Shown here piece by piece: positions 33,727 through 42,052 of a DNA stretch of 64,000 nt. The notes below the pieces were generated by a model. That model searched no databases. It was not told the origin of the DNA and was given only the letters and a program-made list of their open reading frames with translations. This stretch comes from Pseudomonas lundensis. Lineage in GTDB: Bacteria > Pseudomonadota > Gammaproteobacteria > Pseudomonadales > Pseudomonadaceae. Position 1 is the stretch's first letter; each line of letters opens with the position of its first letter. The stretch is taken from the NCBI RefSeq assembly GCF_001042985.1, contig NZ_JYKY01000019.1:1-64000 (forward strand), written 5' to 3'. The position numbers were made by a program, and so were the translations under genes.

Positions 33727-34869
33727 ATGTTGATTGTTGCTGATGAAAATATTCCGCTGATCGAAGAATTCTTTGCCTCATTCGGTGAAATACGCCGTTT
33801 GCCGGGGCGTCAGATCACCCGCGCCGACGTGCATGACGCCGATGTGCTGCTGGTTCGCTCGGTCACCCGGGTCGACCGCGAACTGCTGGAAGGCAGCGCC
33901 GTGAAGTTTGTCGGCACGTGCACCATCGGTACCGATCACCTGGCGTTGGACGACTTCGAACACGCCGGCATTCAGTGGGCCAGCGCCCCCGGTTGCAACG
34001 CCCGCGGCGTGGTGGATTACGTGCTTGGCAGCCTGCTGACACTGGCCGACATCGAAGGTGCCGACCTTGCGCAGCGCACCTATGGCGTGATTGGCGCGGG
34101 TGAGGTGGGCGGTCGGCTGGTCCGGGTGTTGCGTGATCTGGGCTGGAAGGTCCAGGTGTGTGACCCTCTGCGTCAGGCGGCTGAAGGCGGAGATTACGTC
34201 AGCGTGGAGCAGATCATCGAGCAGTGTGACGTCATCAGCTTGCACACCCCGTTGAGTAAAAGCGGTGATTTCGCGACATGGCATTTATTGGATGAGGCCC
34301 GGTTGAACCGGCTCAAACCCGGCACCTGGCTGATCAACGCCAGCCGTGGCCCGGTGGTGGACAACGCTGCGCTGCGCAACGTGCTGAATGCCCGTGAAGA
34401 CCTGCAAGCCGTATTGGATGTGTGGGAAGGCGAGCCGCAGGTTGACGTGGAACTGGCCGACTTGTGCGTCTTGGCCACACCGCACATCGCCGGTTACAGC
34501 CTGGATGGCAAGCAGCGCGGCACCGCGCAGATCTATCAGGCGCTGTGCGCGTTCCTCGGTCAGACGCCGCAGGTGCAACTGGCGGATTTACTGCCGGCGC
34601 CCTGGCTGGCCAAGGTTGAATTGAGCGCCAACAGCGATCAAGCGTGGGCCTTGGCCATGGTGTGCCGTGGCGTCTATGACCCGCGTCGGGATGACGCTGA
34701 TTTTCGACGTACCCTGACTGGCCCGGTCGATCAGCAAAAGCAGGCGTTCGATGGTTTGCGCAAGCACTACCCGGTGCGGCGTGAAATTGAAGGGCTGACC
34801 GTGCACATCAAAGGACACAACCCCGCGTTGACTAAAATGGCCGCCGCCCTCGGCTGCGTGGTGGTTTAA
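33727..34869 (+). CDS. pdxB: Erythronate-4-phosphate dehydrogenase
   Basis: NAD-dependent enzyme of the DXP-dependent vitamin B6 pathway, converting 4-phosphoerythronate to the 2-oxo acid. 380 residues. It has the D-2-hydroxyacid dehydrogenase layout: GVIGAGEVGGRLVRVL (NAD-binding GxGxxG), the catalytic Arg in INASRGPVVDN, Glu in DVWEGEP, and His in ATPHIAGYS, then a C-terminal dimer domain specific to PdxB. AAAGGAG lies six bases before the ATG at 33727; codons upstream of it are not needed. Confidence 0.97.
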   Translation: MLIVADENIPLIEEFFASFGEIRRLPGRQITRADVHDADVLLVRSVTRVDRELLEGSAVKFVGTCTIGTDHLALDDFEHAGIQWASAPGCNARGVVDYVLGSLLTLADIEGADLAQRTYGVIGAGEVGGRLVRVLRDLGWKVQVCDPLRQAAEGGDYVSVEQIIEQCDVISLHTPLSKSGDFATWHLLDEARLNRLKPGTWLINASRGPVVDNAALRNVLNAREDLQAVLDVWEGEPQVDVELADLCVLATPHIAGYSLDGKQRGTAQIYQALCAFLGQTPQVQLADLLPAPWLAKVELSANSDQAWALAMVCRGVYDPRRDDADFRRTLTGPVDQQKQAFDGLRKHYPVRREIEGLTVHIKGHNPALTKMAAALGCVVV

Positions 34870-34880
34870 CCGCGTATAAA

Positions 34881-34905
34881 AAAACCGGCCACTTGGGCCG
34901 GTTTT
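34881..34905. terminator. Bidirectional terminator between pdxB and the small gene
   Basis: AAAACCGGCC pairs perfectly with GGCCGGTTTT around ACTTG. It has T-rich and A-rich flanks and lies between two convergent genes, so it can end transcription from both sides. Confidence 0.88.
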
Positions 34906-34922
34906 CAAAAGACGGGGGTCTG

Positions 34923-35099
34923 TCAGTTCTTGTGCTTGGGTGTGACCAGGCGTTTATCCAGCTCTTCGCACGCCTGTTGAATCATCGCTTCGGTGATCTC
35001 GACTTCTTTGCCTTGCGCATCAATGATTGCGCACCCCACAGACTGGTTGGGCTGGGTACGAATCACCGGTACTGATTGAACATTGTGTTGCAAATCCAT
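34923..35099 (-). CDS. Small conserved Pseudomonas protein (PA1571-like)
   Basis: 58 residues, no signal or membrane segment. The pattern QSVPVIRTQPNQSVGCAIIDAQGKEVEITEAMIQQACEELD resembles, from memory, a small family named after P. aeruginosa PA1571; I know no function for it. The start at 35099 is supported by AGGAG seven bases upstream, and five open codons before it are not needed. The mix of a short beta segment and a helix suggests a compact folded protein. Confidence 0.75.
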   Translation of the reverse strand: MDLQHNVQSVPVIRTQPNQSVGCAIIDAQGKEVEITEAMIQQACEELDKRLVTPKHKN

Positions 35100-35354
35100 G
35101 GCCTGTCTCCTCATCAGGGTGTAGCGCTAATGTAGTTCCATTTAGTGACCAAGCTGTGACAACCCTTGGCGGCCATTTACTCAAACAGAAATATCCTGAA
35201 ACTTCCAGTCTCACCTTAGAACAATCCGACCTAGGGTTGGCATGAGCCGGTCATATTCAAACCGAGTGAGAAAGGTTTACATCGAAGCCTGTTTTTTCGT
35301 TGTAGGCTGTCCACTGCCCATGTGGGGCATTTCTTGTTTATTCGGGTGTTCTGG

Positions 35355-37112
35355 ATGCTTTCTTCTCGTCATCGCCGGGCGCTTCGTCTGGCGACTCATT
35401 TTGTAGCGCCTTATCGCTGGCACACCGCAGGCGCCTTGCTGGCACTGATTGTGACGGCCGGCATCACGCTGTCGATGGGGCAGGGCATTCGTCTGCTGGT
35501 GGACAAGGGCTTTATGACTCAGTCCCCGCACCTGCTCAATCAGTCCATCGGCGTGTTCCTGCTCCTGGTGCTGGCGCTGTCCGTGGGGACGTTCGTGCGC
35601 TTTTATCTGGTGTCGTGGATCGGTGAGCGGGTGGTGGCCGACATCCGGCGTCAGGTGTTTAACCACCTGATTGACTTGCACCCCGGTTTTTATGAAAACA
35701 ACCGCAGCTCGGAAATCCAGTCGCGGCTGACGGCGGACACCACGTTGCTGCAATCGGTGATCGGTTCTTCGCTGTCATTGTTCTTGCGCAACAGCCTGAT
35801 GGTGATCGGGGGCATCGTGCTGTTGTTCATCACCAACCCCAAGCTCACCAGCATCGTGGTGGTGGCCTTGCCGCTGGTGCTGGCGCCGATCCTGATTTTT
35901 GGCCGCCGGGTGCGCAGCCTGTCGCGTCAAAGCCAGGACCGGATTGCCGATGTCGGGAGCTATGTGTCCGAAGCCCTGGGGCAAATCAAAACCGTCCAGG
36001 CCTACAACCACCAACAGCAGGACCGGCAGCGCTTTGCCCACACCGTTGAACAGGCTTTCGCCACCGCGCGCAAGCGTATCGTGCAGCGTGCCTGGCTGAT
36101 TACCCTGGTGATCCTGCTGGTGCTGGGCGCGGTCGGGGTGATGTTGTGGGTGGGCGGCATGGACGTGATTGCCGGGCGCATTACCGGTGGCGAACTGGCA
36201 GCCTTTGTGTTTTACAGCCTGATTGTCGGCAGCGCGTTTGGCACCTTGAGTGAGGTCATTGGTGAGTTGCAGCGGGCGGCCGGGGCCGCAGAGCGGATCG
36301 CCGAGTTGTTGCAATCCAAAAGCCTGATCTCGGCGCCAGCCAGCGGGTTGCTGGCACTGCCCGAACAGGTGGCGGGCACTCTGCACCTGCAAGGTGTGTC
36401 GTTTGCCTACCCCTCGCGCCCGGAACGCTTTGCCCTGGAAGACCTCACCCTGACCGTCCATGCAGGCGAGACGCTGGCGCTGGTCGGGCCGTCGGGGGCG
36501 GGCAAGTCGACGTTGTTCGATTTGCTGTTGCGCTTTTACGACCCGCAGCACGGTCAGATCCTGCTGGACGGGCTGCCCATCACGCAACTGGACCCGCAGG
36601 ACGTGCGCCGCTGCTTCGCGTTGGTGTCACAAAGCCCGGCGCTGTTCTTTGGTTCGGTGGAGGACAACATCCGCTACGGCAATCCCGATGCCACGCTGGA
36701 ACAGGTGCAAGCGGCGGCGCGCATTGCCCATGCCCATGACTTCATTTTGCAAATGCCCGAGGGTTACAGCACCCATTTGGGGGAGGGCGGGCTGGGATTG
36801 TCCGGCGGCCAGCGTCAGCGCCTGGCGATTGCCCGCGCGCTGTTGGTGGACGCGCCGATCCTGTTGCTCGATGAAGCCACCAGTGCGCTGGATGCCCAGA
36901 GCGAACACTTGATTCAGCAAGCCTTGCCCAGCCTGATGTCAGGCCGTACCACGCTGGTCATCGCCCATCGCCTGGCCACCGTGCAGAATGCGGACCGCAT
37001 TGCGGTGATGGATCAGGGCAAGTTGATAGCAATCGGCACCCACGCGCAGCTCATTGCCACTAACCCGCTGTATGCGCGGTTGGCAGCGTTGCAGTTCAAT
37101 GTGCAGGGGTAA
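35355..37112 (+). CDS. ABC transporter, MsbA-like exporter (fused membrane and ATPase domains)
   Basis: 585 residues. A six-helix membrane domain (about 20-310, with a long cytoplasmic region around DIRRQVFNHLIDLHPGFYENNRS) is fused to an ATPase with Walker A GPSGAGKST, the Q-loop VSQSPALFF, signature LSGGQRQRLAIARAL, Walker B ILLLDEATSALD and the H-loop VIAHRLATV. All catalytic motifs are intact, so it should work as a homodimer. Homologues export lipids, peptides or drugs; the substrate here is not indicated by neighbours. The ATG at 35355 fits the family start; a GTG at 35322 is an in-frame alternative. Confidence 0.88.
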   Translation: MLSSRHRRALRLATHFVAPYRWHTAGALLALIVTAGITLSMGQGIRLLVDKGFMTQSPHLLNQSIGVFLLLVLALSVGTFVRFYLVSWIGERVVADIRRQVFNHLIDLHPGFYENNRSSEIQSRLTADTTLLQSVIGSSLSLFLRNSLMVIGGIVLLFITNPKLTSIVVVALPLVLAPILIFGRRVRSLSRQSQDRIADVGSYVSEALGQIKTVQAYNHQQQDRQRFAHTVEQAFATARKRIVQRAWLITLVILLVLGAVGVMLWVGGMDVIAGRITGGELAAFVFYSLIVGSAFGTLSEVIGELQRAAGAAERIAELLQSKSLISAPASGLLALPEQVAGTLHLQGVSFAYPSRPERFALEDLTLTVHAGETLALVGPSGAGKSTLFDLLLRFYDPQHGQILLDGLPITQLDPQDVRRCFALVSQSPALFFGSVEDNIRYGNPDATLEQVQAAARIAHAHDFILQMPEGYSTHLGEGGLGLSGGQRQRLAIARALLVDAPILLLDEATSALDAQSEHLIQQALPSLMSGRTTLVIAHRLATVQNADRIAVMDQGKLIAIGTHAQLIATNPLYARLAALQFNVQG

Positions 37113-37162
37113 ACGGATAGCGATCAGGTCGGGAGAGCGGAGTGTGTTGACATCCTTCGCCG

Positions 37163-37212
37163 CCCTCGCCAGCGATCACCGCGGCGGGATGCCGGGTCAT
37201 CGCTGGCGAGGG
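37163..37212. repeat. Inverted repeat between the ABC exporter and ppnP
   Basis: Perfect 14-base arms CCCTCGCCAGCGAT (37163-37176) and complement (37199-37212) flank 22 bases. It lies in a 119-base gap between convergent genes and looks like a Pseudomonas REP-type element that may also act as a terminator. Confidence 0.6.
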
Positions 37213-37231
37213 GGGGCGCTTCAACCGCTGG

Positions 37232-37513
37232 TTAGCGGTATTCGCACAGGTAGGCGGTTTCAACCACGACCTTGAGCTGGAACTTGCTATTGGCCGGTAC
37301 GTTGAACTGGCTACCGGTCTTGAACGTTTCGAAGACCTTGCTGCCCTGCAATTTGACGTTCAGCTCGCCCGACACCACGTGCATGATTTCACGCTCGGCA
37401 GTGCCGAATTCGTATTCACCCGGGGCCATGACGCCGATAGTGGCCTTGCCTTCGGCTTGCGTGAAGGCAATCGACTTGACGGTGCCGTCGAAGTATTCGT
37501 TGACTTTAAACAT
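37232..37513 (-). CDS. ppnP: Pyrimidine/purine nucleoside phosphorylase PpnP
   Basis: 93-residue cupin-fold protein of the former DUF1255 family. The sequence MFKVNEYFDGTVKSIAF, then GVMAPGEYEFGTAEREIMHVVSGEL and NVPANSKFQLKV is diagnostic. It phosphorolyses a wide range of nucleosides. Its length is that of the family. It stands alone between convergent and divergent genes, with about 80 bases upstream for its promoter. Confidence 0.93.
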   Translation of the reverse strand: MFKVNEYFDGTVKSIAFTQAEGKATIGVMAPGEYEFGTAEREIMHVVSGELNVKLQGSKVFETFKTGSQFNVPANSKFQLKVVVETAYLCEYR

Positions 37514-37592
37514 GGCGATTCCTCGGTAGGGGCTTAAAAAGGCTGGCCAGTATGCAGAAGCCGTTTTATCCCGTCACGCCCTTTTAAGGGTG

Positions 37593-38135
37593 CTAATCGG
37601 CCAGAATCAGCGGCAGTAAACGTGCGGTATTTCGCGCGTCTTCCAGTGCCCGGTGCTGCTGGCCGTGAAACTGCAGGCCCGCCAGTTGCAGCGCGCTGTT
37701 GAGCCCCAAGGCCTGCTTCAAGTGACGTGCCTGTGCGAACTGTTGTTTAAGGTTGTGATGCGCCAGATGCGCCAATGCACTGTTGAGCTGTTTTTGCTGC
37801 CATTCCTGCTGCAGTTGCTTACGGTCGTAGTCGCCCCAGCTGGCCCAGGCTTCAAGGTGGGGCAAGTGCTGGCGCAGCCAGCGTTCAAACTGCTCCCAGA
37901 CCTGCGTCATCGGCATGGCGCAGTCGATATTGGCTTGGGTAATGCGCGTCAGTTGGCGGCAGAAGGGCGTCAGTAAAGGGCGGCGCACGGGCCGTATAAA
38001 CCGTTGAAAATGGTCAACCTCACGGCCCGAACGGGTGACGATGCTGGCACCGATTTCAATCACCTCCATTTCCTCTAGAGGCCAGCCGCCGTCGTCGGTG
38101 GTGGCTTCCAGATCAATTACCAGCCAGTGCGGCAT
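37593..38135 (-). CDS. DEDDh-type 3'-5' exonuclease
   Basis: 180 residues. The exonuclease fold shows VIDLEATTDDGG (first two acidic residues), EVIEIGASIV, ASWGDYDRKQL (third acidic region) and HRALEDARNTARLL (the His and last Asp). This set is typical of the ERI1/KapD-like group, which acts on RNA or DNA ends; the exact substrate is unknown. The start at 38135 has AAGGA eight bases upstream, and upstream codons of the open frame are unrelated. Confidence 0.9.
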   Translation of the reverse strand: MPHWLVIDLEATTDDGGWPLEEMEVIEIGASIVTRSGREVDHFQRFIRPVRRPLLTPFCRQLTRITQANIDCAMPMTQVWEQFERWLRQHLPHLEAWASWGDYDRKQLQQEWQQKQLNSALAHLAHHNLKQQFAQARHLKQALGLNSALQLAGLQFHGQQHRALEDARNTARLLPLILAD

Positions 38136-38334
38136 GTGCGGCTTCCTTAAACAGCATCGGTGTTGAGCAGTGGAGCGTAGCCAAAGCAGTGAGATCCGCC
38201 TAGGCTCTTTTTTGTGTGGGCCAGTCAAGGGCTTCCTTGGTAGGCTACGCGGGTTTGAATGGCCATCGCGCCCGATGTAAGGTCGTGCACAGAACAATAA
38301 GTTCCAGCCAAAGGCGTAACCAGAGGTATACGGT

Positions 38335-39147
38335 TTGAAGTGTTTGCCAGTCCGGATGGCTCACAGCATGTTGCTGGTCTTTGGCATGACGTTGCTGACG
38401 CCCGTGTGGGCCGTGCAGGAAGTCAGGGTCGGCGCTGCTCACTTTCCCCCCTACACAGTGCGCCCCGAAAGCGGCGTCGACACTGGCTTGTTGCCGCAAT
38501 TGCTCGATGCCCTCAACCAACTGCAAAACGACTTCCGTTTTGTTCCGGTGCCCAGTTCCATTCCCCGTCGCTTCCGTGATTTCGATCAGGGGCGAGTCGA
38601 TGTAGTGATGTTCGAGAACCCGGCCTGGGGCTGGCAGGACATTGCCTACAGCGCGGTCGACATGGGCCTTGAAGATGCCGAGGTGTTCGTTGCCAGGCAA
38701 CAGCCAGACCGCCAACAGGATTACTTCGACGATTTGAGCAATAAACGGCTGGCGCTGTTTAGCGGCTATCACTACGCGTTTGCCGGGTTCAACCCTTCAC
38801 CCCGTTACCTGGCGCAGCACTTTAATGCCACGCTCACGTACTCCCACGAAAGTAACCTGCTGATGGTGCTGCGTGGCCGGGTCGATGTGGCGTTGATTAC
38901 CCGTTCCAATCTCACCGAGCTGCTCGCCCGCAACCCGAAGATCAAGCCCCAGGTGCTGGTGTCTCAGCGCATTGACCAGATCTACCACCACTACGCCTTG
39001 CTGCGGCCACAGGCGCCGATTGCCGCCCCGCAGTTGGCGGCCCTGTTGCAACAGCTGCGTGACAACGGCCAGATCAAGTCGATCTTCGAGCCGTTTCAAG
39101 TGGCCGTGGTGCCCATGCGTCGGCCACTGGCTGAGGTGCTGCCCTAA
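38335..39147 (+). CDS. Periplasmic substrate-binding-like protein (SBP_bac_3 type)
   Basis: 270 residues with signal peptide (residues 1-26, ending TPVWA) and a bacterial family 3 binding fold: VRVGAAHFPPYTV, GLLPQLLDALNQ, and DVVMFENPAW. The TTG at 38335 is preceded by AGAGG at eight bases; an ATG at 38356 would also give a signal peptide but has no site. No transporter gene is adjacent. Its stop codon is part of the PvdS promoter of the next gene (TAAAT at 39145-39149), so the following gene is not simply in its operon. Ligand unknown. Confidence 0.8.
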   Translation: MKCLPVRMAHSMLLVFGMTLLTPVWAVQEVRVGAAHFPPYTVRPESGVDTGLLPQLLDALNQLQNDFRFVPVPSSIPRRFRDFDQGRVDVVMFENPAWGWQDIAYSAVDMGLEDAEVFVARQQPDRQQDYFDDLSNKRLALFSGYHYAFAGFNPSPRYLAQHFNATLTYSHESNLLMVLRGRVDVALITRSNLTELLARNPKIKPQVLVSQRIDQIYHHYALLRPQAPIAAPQLAALLQQLRDNGQIKSIFEPFQVAVVPMRRPLAEVLP

Positions 39148-39168
39148 ATTCTGCGGGTCGGCTAACGT
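39145..39168 (+). promoter_or_regulatory. PvdS-type (iron-starvation) promoter of the acetyltransferase gene
   Basis: TAAAT (39145-39149), 16 bases, then CGT (39166-39168) is a full match to the PvdS consensus TAAAT-N16-CGT. The element overlaps the stop codon of the upstream gene and lies about 40 bases before the acetyltransferase start. Confidence 0.85.
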
Positions 39169-39208
39169 CAAACAGCCTGACTGTTGACGATAATCGTGAG
39201 CCCAAGCC

Positions 39209-40210
39209 ATGACTGCTGTTTTCCCGTTTCAACCCCGCTGGCGCGATCTGAGTGCCGACTTGACCGACACCCGCCTGAGCCTGACTGAGGGGCAACACCC
39301 GCTGATCGACCTGCGCCTTGAGCGTGGCGACACCCTTGAACTGCACCTGCAAGACGGTCACCCCGGCGCCTCGCTGCAAGGCGTGTGGGCGGCTTGTTAC
39401 TGGTTGTTTGCCAGTGATCCTGCGTGTCAGCAATTGACCTGGCATCTCGATCCGCCCCCGCCCGCGGCATTGCGCAGCGGGCTGTTGCGTGCCACCGAGG
39501 TTGCCGGGCACTACCAATGCCTGCGCAGTCTGTTTTGGCAACAGCCCCGTCCATGGACCGGCGATGCGCCCGTGGCGGCGTACCCGCAGCACATGGTCAT
39601 CAGCGGGGGTAAACGTCATCCGCTGCGCGCGCCCCAACCGGTGGGCGAGGTGTACCGGCGTTTTGATGCCCGGCTGGGCAGTTGGATATCCCTGCGCACC
39701 CTGGATATCGAAGCCGACCTTGAACGCTTCAACCGCTGGCAGAACACGCCCCGGGTCATGGATTTCTGGGAGGAGGGCGGCACCCTTGAGCGCCACCGCC
39801 AATTCCTCGAGACCTTGGCCGCTGACCCGCACACCGTCACCTTGATTGGCTGCATCGATGACCAGCCGTTTGCGTATTTCGAAGTGTACTGGGCGAAAGA
39901 AGACCGCATCGCGCCGTTTTATGACGTGGACGATTACGACCGCGGCATTCACATGCTAGTGGGGGAGCAGGCGCATCGCGGGCCGCACAAAGTCGCCAGT
40001 TGGCTGTCGGCGCTGACGCACTACGTGTTTCTGGACGACCCGCGTACTCAGCGCGTGGTGGCTGAGCCGCGCGCCGATAACGCGAAAATGATCGGCTACA
40101 TGCAGTCTCACGGGTTTCACTGCGAGAAAGAGTTCAACTTCCCGCACAAGCGTGCGGCGCTGATGATGCAAAGCCGCGAGCGTTTCTTCGAAGGGTGTGA
40201 GCTGGTCTAG
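39209..40210 (+). CDS. IucB/PvdYII-like hydroxyornithine N-acetyltransferase
   Basis: 333 residues. The C-terminal half (about 165-330) is a GNAT domain of the siderophore type: DFWEEGGTLERHRQFLE, PFAYFEVYWAKEDRIAPFYD, DRGIHMLVGEQAHRGP, and a tail RVVAEPRADNAKMIGYMQSHGFHCEKEFNFPHKRA. Members such as IucB acetylate hydroxylated Lys or Orn side chains in siderophores; PvdYII does so for pyoverdine. The N-terminal half has no family I can name. Next to pvdS and with its own PvdS promoter, it likely provides N5-acetyl-hydroxyornithine for this strain's pyoverdine, in place of the formyl form made by PvdF. The ribosome-binding site is weak. Confidence 0.85.
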   Translation: MTAVFPFQPRWRDLSADLTDTRLSLTEGQHPLIDLRLERGDTLELHLQDGHPGASLQGVWAACYWLFASDPACQQLTWHLDPPPPAALRSGLLRATEVAGHYQCLRSLFWQQPRPWTGDAPVAAYPQHMVISGGKRHPLRAPQPVGEVYRRFDARLGSWISLRTLDIEADLERFNRWQNTPRVMDFWEEGGTLERHRQFLETLAADPHTVTLIGCIDDQPFAYFEVYWAKEDRIAPFYDVDDYDRGIHMLVGEQAHRGPHKVASWLSALTHYVFLDDPRTQRVVAEPRADNAKMIGYMQSHGFHCEKEFNFPHKRAALMMQSRERFFEGCELV

Positions 40211-40223
40211 CGGCTGGCCGGGG

Positions 40224-40251
40224 CTTGCAGGGGCGGGCGCGCTCCTGCAAG
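40224..40251. terminator. Hairpin between the acetyltransferase gene and pvdS
   Basis: CTTGCAGG pairs with CCTGCAAG around a GC-rich 12-base loop in the gap between convergent genes. No T tract is present, so it is a weak terminator candidate. Confidence 0.4.
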
Positions 40252-40263
40252 TGGCGTTGACGC

Positions 40264-40812
40264 TCAGCGGCGCGCGAAGGTATCGCGTGGGGTGCCCGAG
40301 ACCTTGCGGCAGTGGATCAGGGCGTCGCGGATCATGAAATTCACCAGCGTCGGCGACACCCCCAATTGCTTGGCAATGTCCTTTTGCTGAACCCCGTGCA
40401 GGCGATACATCTCGAAGGCATAGCGCGTCCGGCTGGGCAGTTCGGTCAGTGCGTCGGCAATGTTTTCCAGGGTTGAAAAGTTGATGTGCGAGGTTTCGGG
40501 CGATGCGCCGTGGATGACCACATTCAAGCCTTCCTCTTCCGGGCCGGAGTATTTCTGCTCCAGCGCCTGCTTGCGGTAATGATCGATCGCCAGGTTACGC
40601 ACGATCTGAAACAGGTAGCTCAATTGCGCCTTGAACGATGAGGTGATCTGCGGCGCAGCGTGCAAACGGAAGAAGGCGTCCTGCACCACATCTTCAGCTC
40701 TGGACCGACACCCGGTGATGCGTGCTGCAATCTTGACCAGGATGAGCCGGTTTTCAACAAAGGCTTGAAGTAAGGGTGAATCGCACCTGCTTGTGGACAC
40801 TTGTTCCGTCAT
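40264..40812 (-). CDS. pvdS: Iron-starvation sigma factor PvdS
   Basis: 182-residue ECF sigma factor that directs transcription of pyoverdine genes. Region 2 is seen in AEDVVQDAFFRLHAA with LSYLFQIVRNLAIDHYRKQ; region 4 in ALTELPSRTRYAFEMYRLHGVQQKDIAKQLGVSPTLVNFMIRDAL, a helix-turn-helix that reads the -35 element. The start at 40812 has AGGTG six to eight bases upstream; six earlier codons are open. A Fur box overlaps its promoter, so it should be transcribed only when iron is low. No FpvR-like anti-sigma gene is in the window. Confidence 0.96.
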   Translation of the reverse strand: MTEQVSTSRCDSPLLQAFVENRLILVKIAARITGCRSRAEDVVQDAFFRLHAAPQITSSFKAQLSYLFQIVRNLAIDHYRKQALEQKYSGPEEEGLNVVIHGASPETSHINFSTLENIADALTELPSRTRYAFEMYRLHGVQQKDIAKQLGVSPTLVNFMIRDALIHCRKVSGTPRDTFARR

Positions 40813-40880
40813 GGAAATCACCTGTTGCAATTGAAAAAGTGTGGGCGTCTGGACAAGCCACGGCCTACACAGCTCGCAAC

Positions 40881-40909
40881 AAATTAGGTTGAATGATAAT
40901 GATTGTCAA
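40881..40909 (-). promoter_or_regulatory. Sigma70 promoter of pvdS overlapped by a Fur box
   Basis: On the minus strand TTGACA (40904-40909), exactly 17 bases, then TAATTT (40881-40886) is a near-consensus sigma70 promoter. The Fur dyad TGATAATGATTGTCA at 40894-40908 (plus strand) matches TGATAAT-N-ATTATCA with one mismatch and covers the -35 end and spacer. Bound Fur would exclude RNA polymerase. The leader would be about 60 bases. Confidence 0.9.
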
Positions 40910-41197
40910 TTGAGAAAGAGAATTAATGAAGTCGATTACCTCACTTTGAGAAACGCCTCACATCACGCACCGTCCGCTCAAAATCACCCCCTCTCGCGGG
41001 ACTAATTATTTGCGTCGGCCAACCGTTCTCAATGGACATGGGCCGGTATCAGAGCTGGCCAAGTAATGGCTCGGAAAGGAGGGCGAGATGGGAAAGGACC
41101 GTAAACACGCAGCGAGTTTAGAGGGGGCACCCACGCACCTTGCGCAGATCCATCCGGCGTCAGGCAGTGGCGTCGGGCGATGAGTGAGGTGATCAAC
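40910..41197. other. Intergenic region between pvdS and pvdG
   Basis: Divergent spacer of 385 bases in all (40813-41197). Apart from the pvdS promoter with its Fur box and the PvdS-type promoter at 41003-41026, it holds a leader of about 165 bases before pvdG. Small open frames in it are not supported. The leader includes AAAGGAGG at about 41076-41083, near GAGATGGG, a Shine-Dalgarno-like stretch without a convincing gene after it. Confidence 0.5.
41003..41026 (+). promoter_or_regulatory. PvdS-type promoter of pvdG-pvdL
   Basis: TAATT (41003-41007), 16 bases, then CGT (41024-41026) matches the PvdS consensus with one change in TAAAT. The bases just before CGT (GTCGGCCAACCGT) resemble those of the acetyltransferase promoter (GTCGGCTAACGT). 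It sits about 170 bases before pvdG. Confidence 0.75.
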
Positions 41198-41938
41198 ATG
41201 CGCCTGTTTTGCCTGCCCCACTCGGGCGCCAGTGCCATGGCCTACAACCGCTGGCGGCGTTCATTGCCTGAGTGGCTGCACGTGCGTGCGCTGGAGCTGC
41301 CGGGGCGCGGGATGCGCATGGACGAACCGCTGCAATGCGACATCAAACGCCTGGCCCATCAACTGGCGGACGAAATCAGCCCCGAGCTGGATCGACCCTT
41401 CGCCATTTTCGGCCACAGCCTCGGCGGCTTGCTGGCCTTCGAGCTGGTGCATGCCTTGCGTGAGCGCGGCCTGCCAGCGCCACTGGCGTTGTTTGCGTCG
41501 GCCACGGCGGGCCCGGCCCGGCGCGATGTCAGCGAATACGCCGTGGCCAAGTCCGATGGGCAACTGCTCGCCCGCCTGCGCGAGTTGAAAGGCACCGACG
41601 ATGCCGTGCTGGCCAATACCGAACTGATGCAATTGATGCTGCCCATCCTGCGCGCCGACTTTTTGCTGTGTGGCAATTTCACCTATGGCCAGCGCACGCC
41701 GCTGGCGCTGCCGATTCACGTCTTTGGCGGCAAGCAGGACAGCGTTCGCGCCGATCAACTGCTCGACTGGCAGGCCGACACTTGCTGCAGGTTTTCCCTC
41801 GACATGTTCGAGGGGCATCACTTCTTTCTGGTGGAGCAGGAGCAACCCTTGCTGCGTTGCCTGCGCCGCTACGCCGAAGAACATCTGGCGCGCTGGCGCA
41901 ACCATCAGGCCCGGCCAATGGCCAGCCCCCACGTGTAA
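41198..41938 (+). CDS. pvdG: Type II thioesterase of pyoverdine synthesis
   Basis: 246 residues. Alpha/beta hydrolase with LFCLPHSGASAMAYNRW at the N-terminus, nucleophile Ser74 in IFGHSLGGLLAFEL, the acid in VFGGKQDSV, and the His in FEGHHFFL. External thioesterases of this kind remove wrong acyl groups from the carrier domains of peptide synthetases. The ATG at 41198 is preferred because GAGGTGAT lies seven bases upstream; the earlier in-frame ATG at 41180 has no site. It lies 114 bases before pvdL, presumably in the same transcript. Confidence 0.92.
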   Translation: MRLFCLPHSGASAMAYNRWRRSLPEWLHVRALELPGRGMRMDEPLQCDIKRLAHQLADEISPELDRPFAIFGHSLGGLLAFELVHALRERGLPAPLALFASATAGPARRDVSEYAVAKSDGQLLARLRELKGTDDAVLANTELMQLMLPILRADFLLCGNFTYGQRTPLALPIHVFGGKQDSVRADQLLDWQADTCCRFSLDMFEGHHFFLVEQEQPLLRCLRRYAEEHLARWRNHQARPMASPHV

Positions 41939-42052
41939 AGCGCAGCCCCGGCTTCTCGTACTTCAAGCAGACCGATTTTTTTCAAGCCTGGAGCCTGTTG
42001 GCGTTTCGCCGTCACCGCGAAACCCCGTCGGCCCTCTACAGGAAACCCCAAG

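Noticed and set aside
41076..41100. Possible leader peptide with AAAGGAGG before pvdG
   Set aside because: The site is good but the following frame (ATGGGAAAGGACCG onward) is short, without composition or context supporting a gene.
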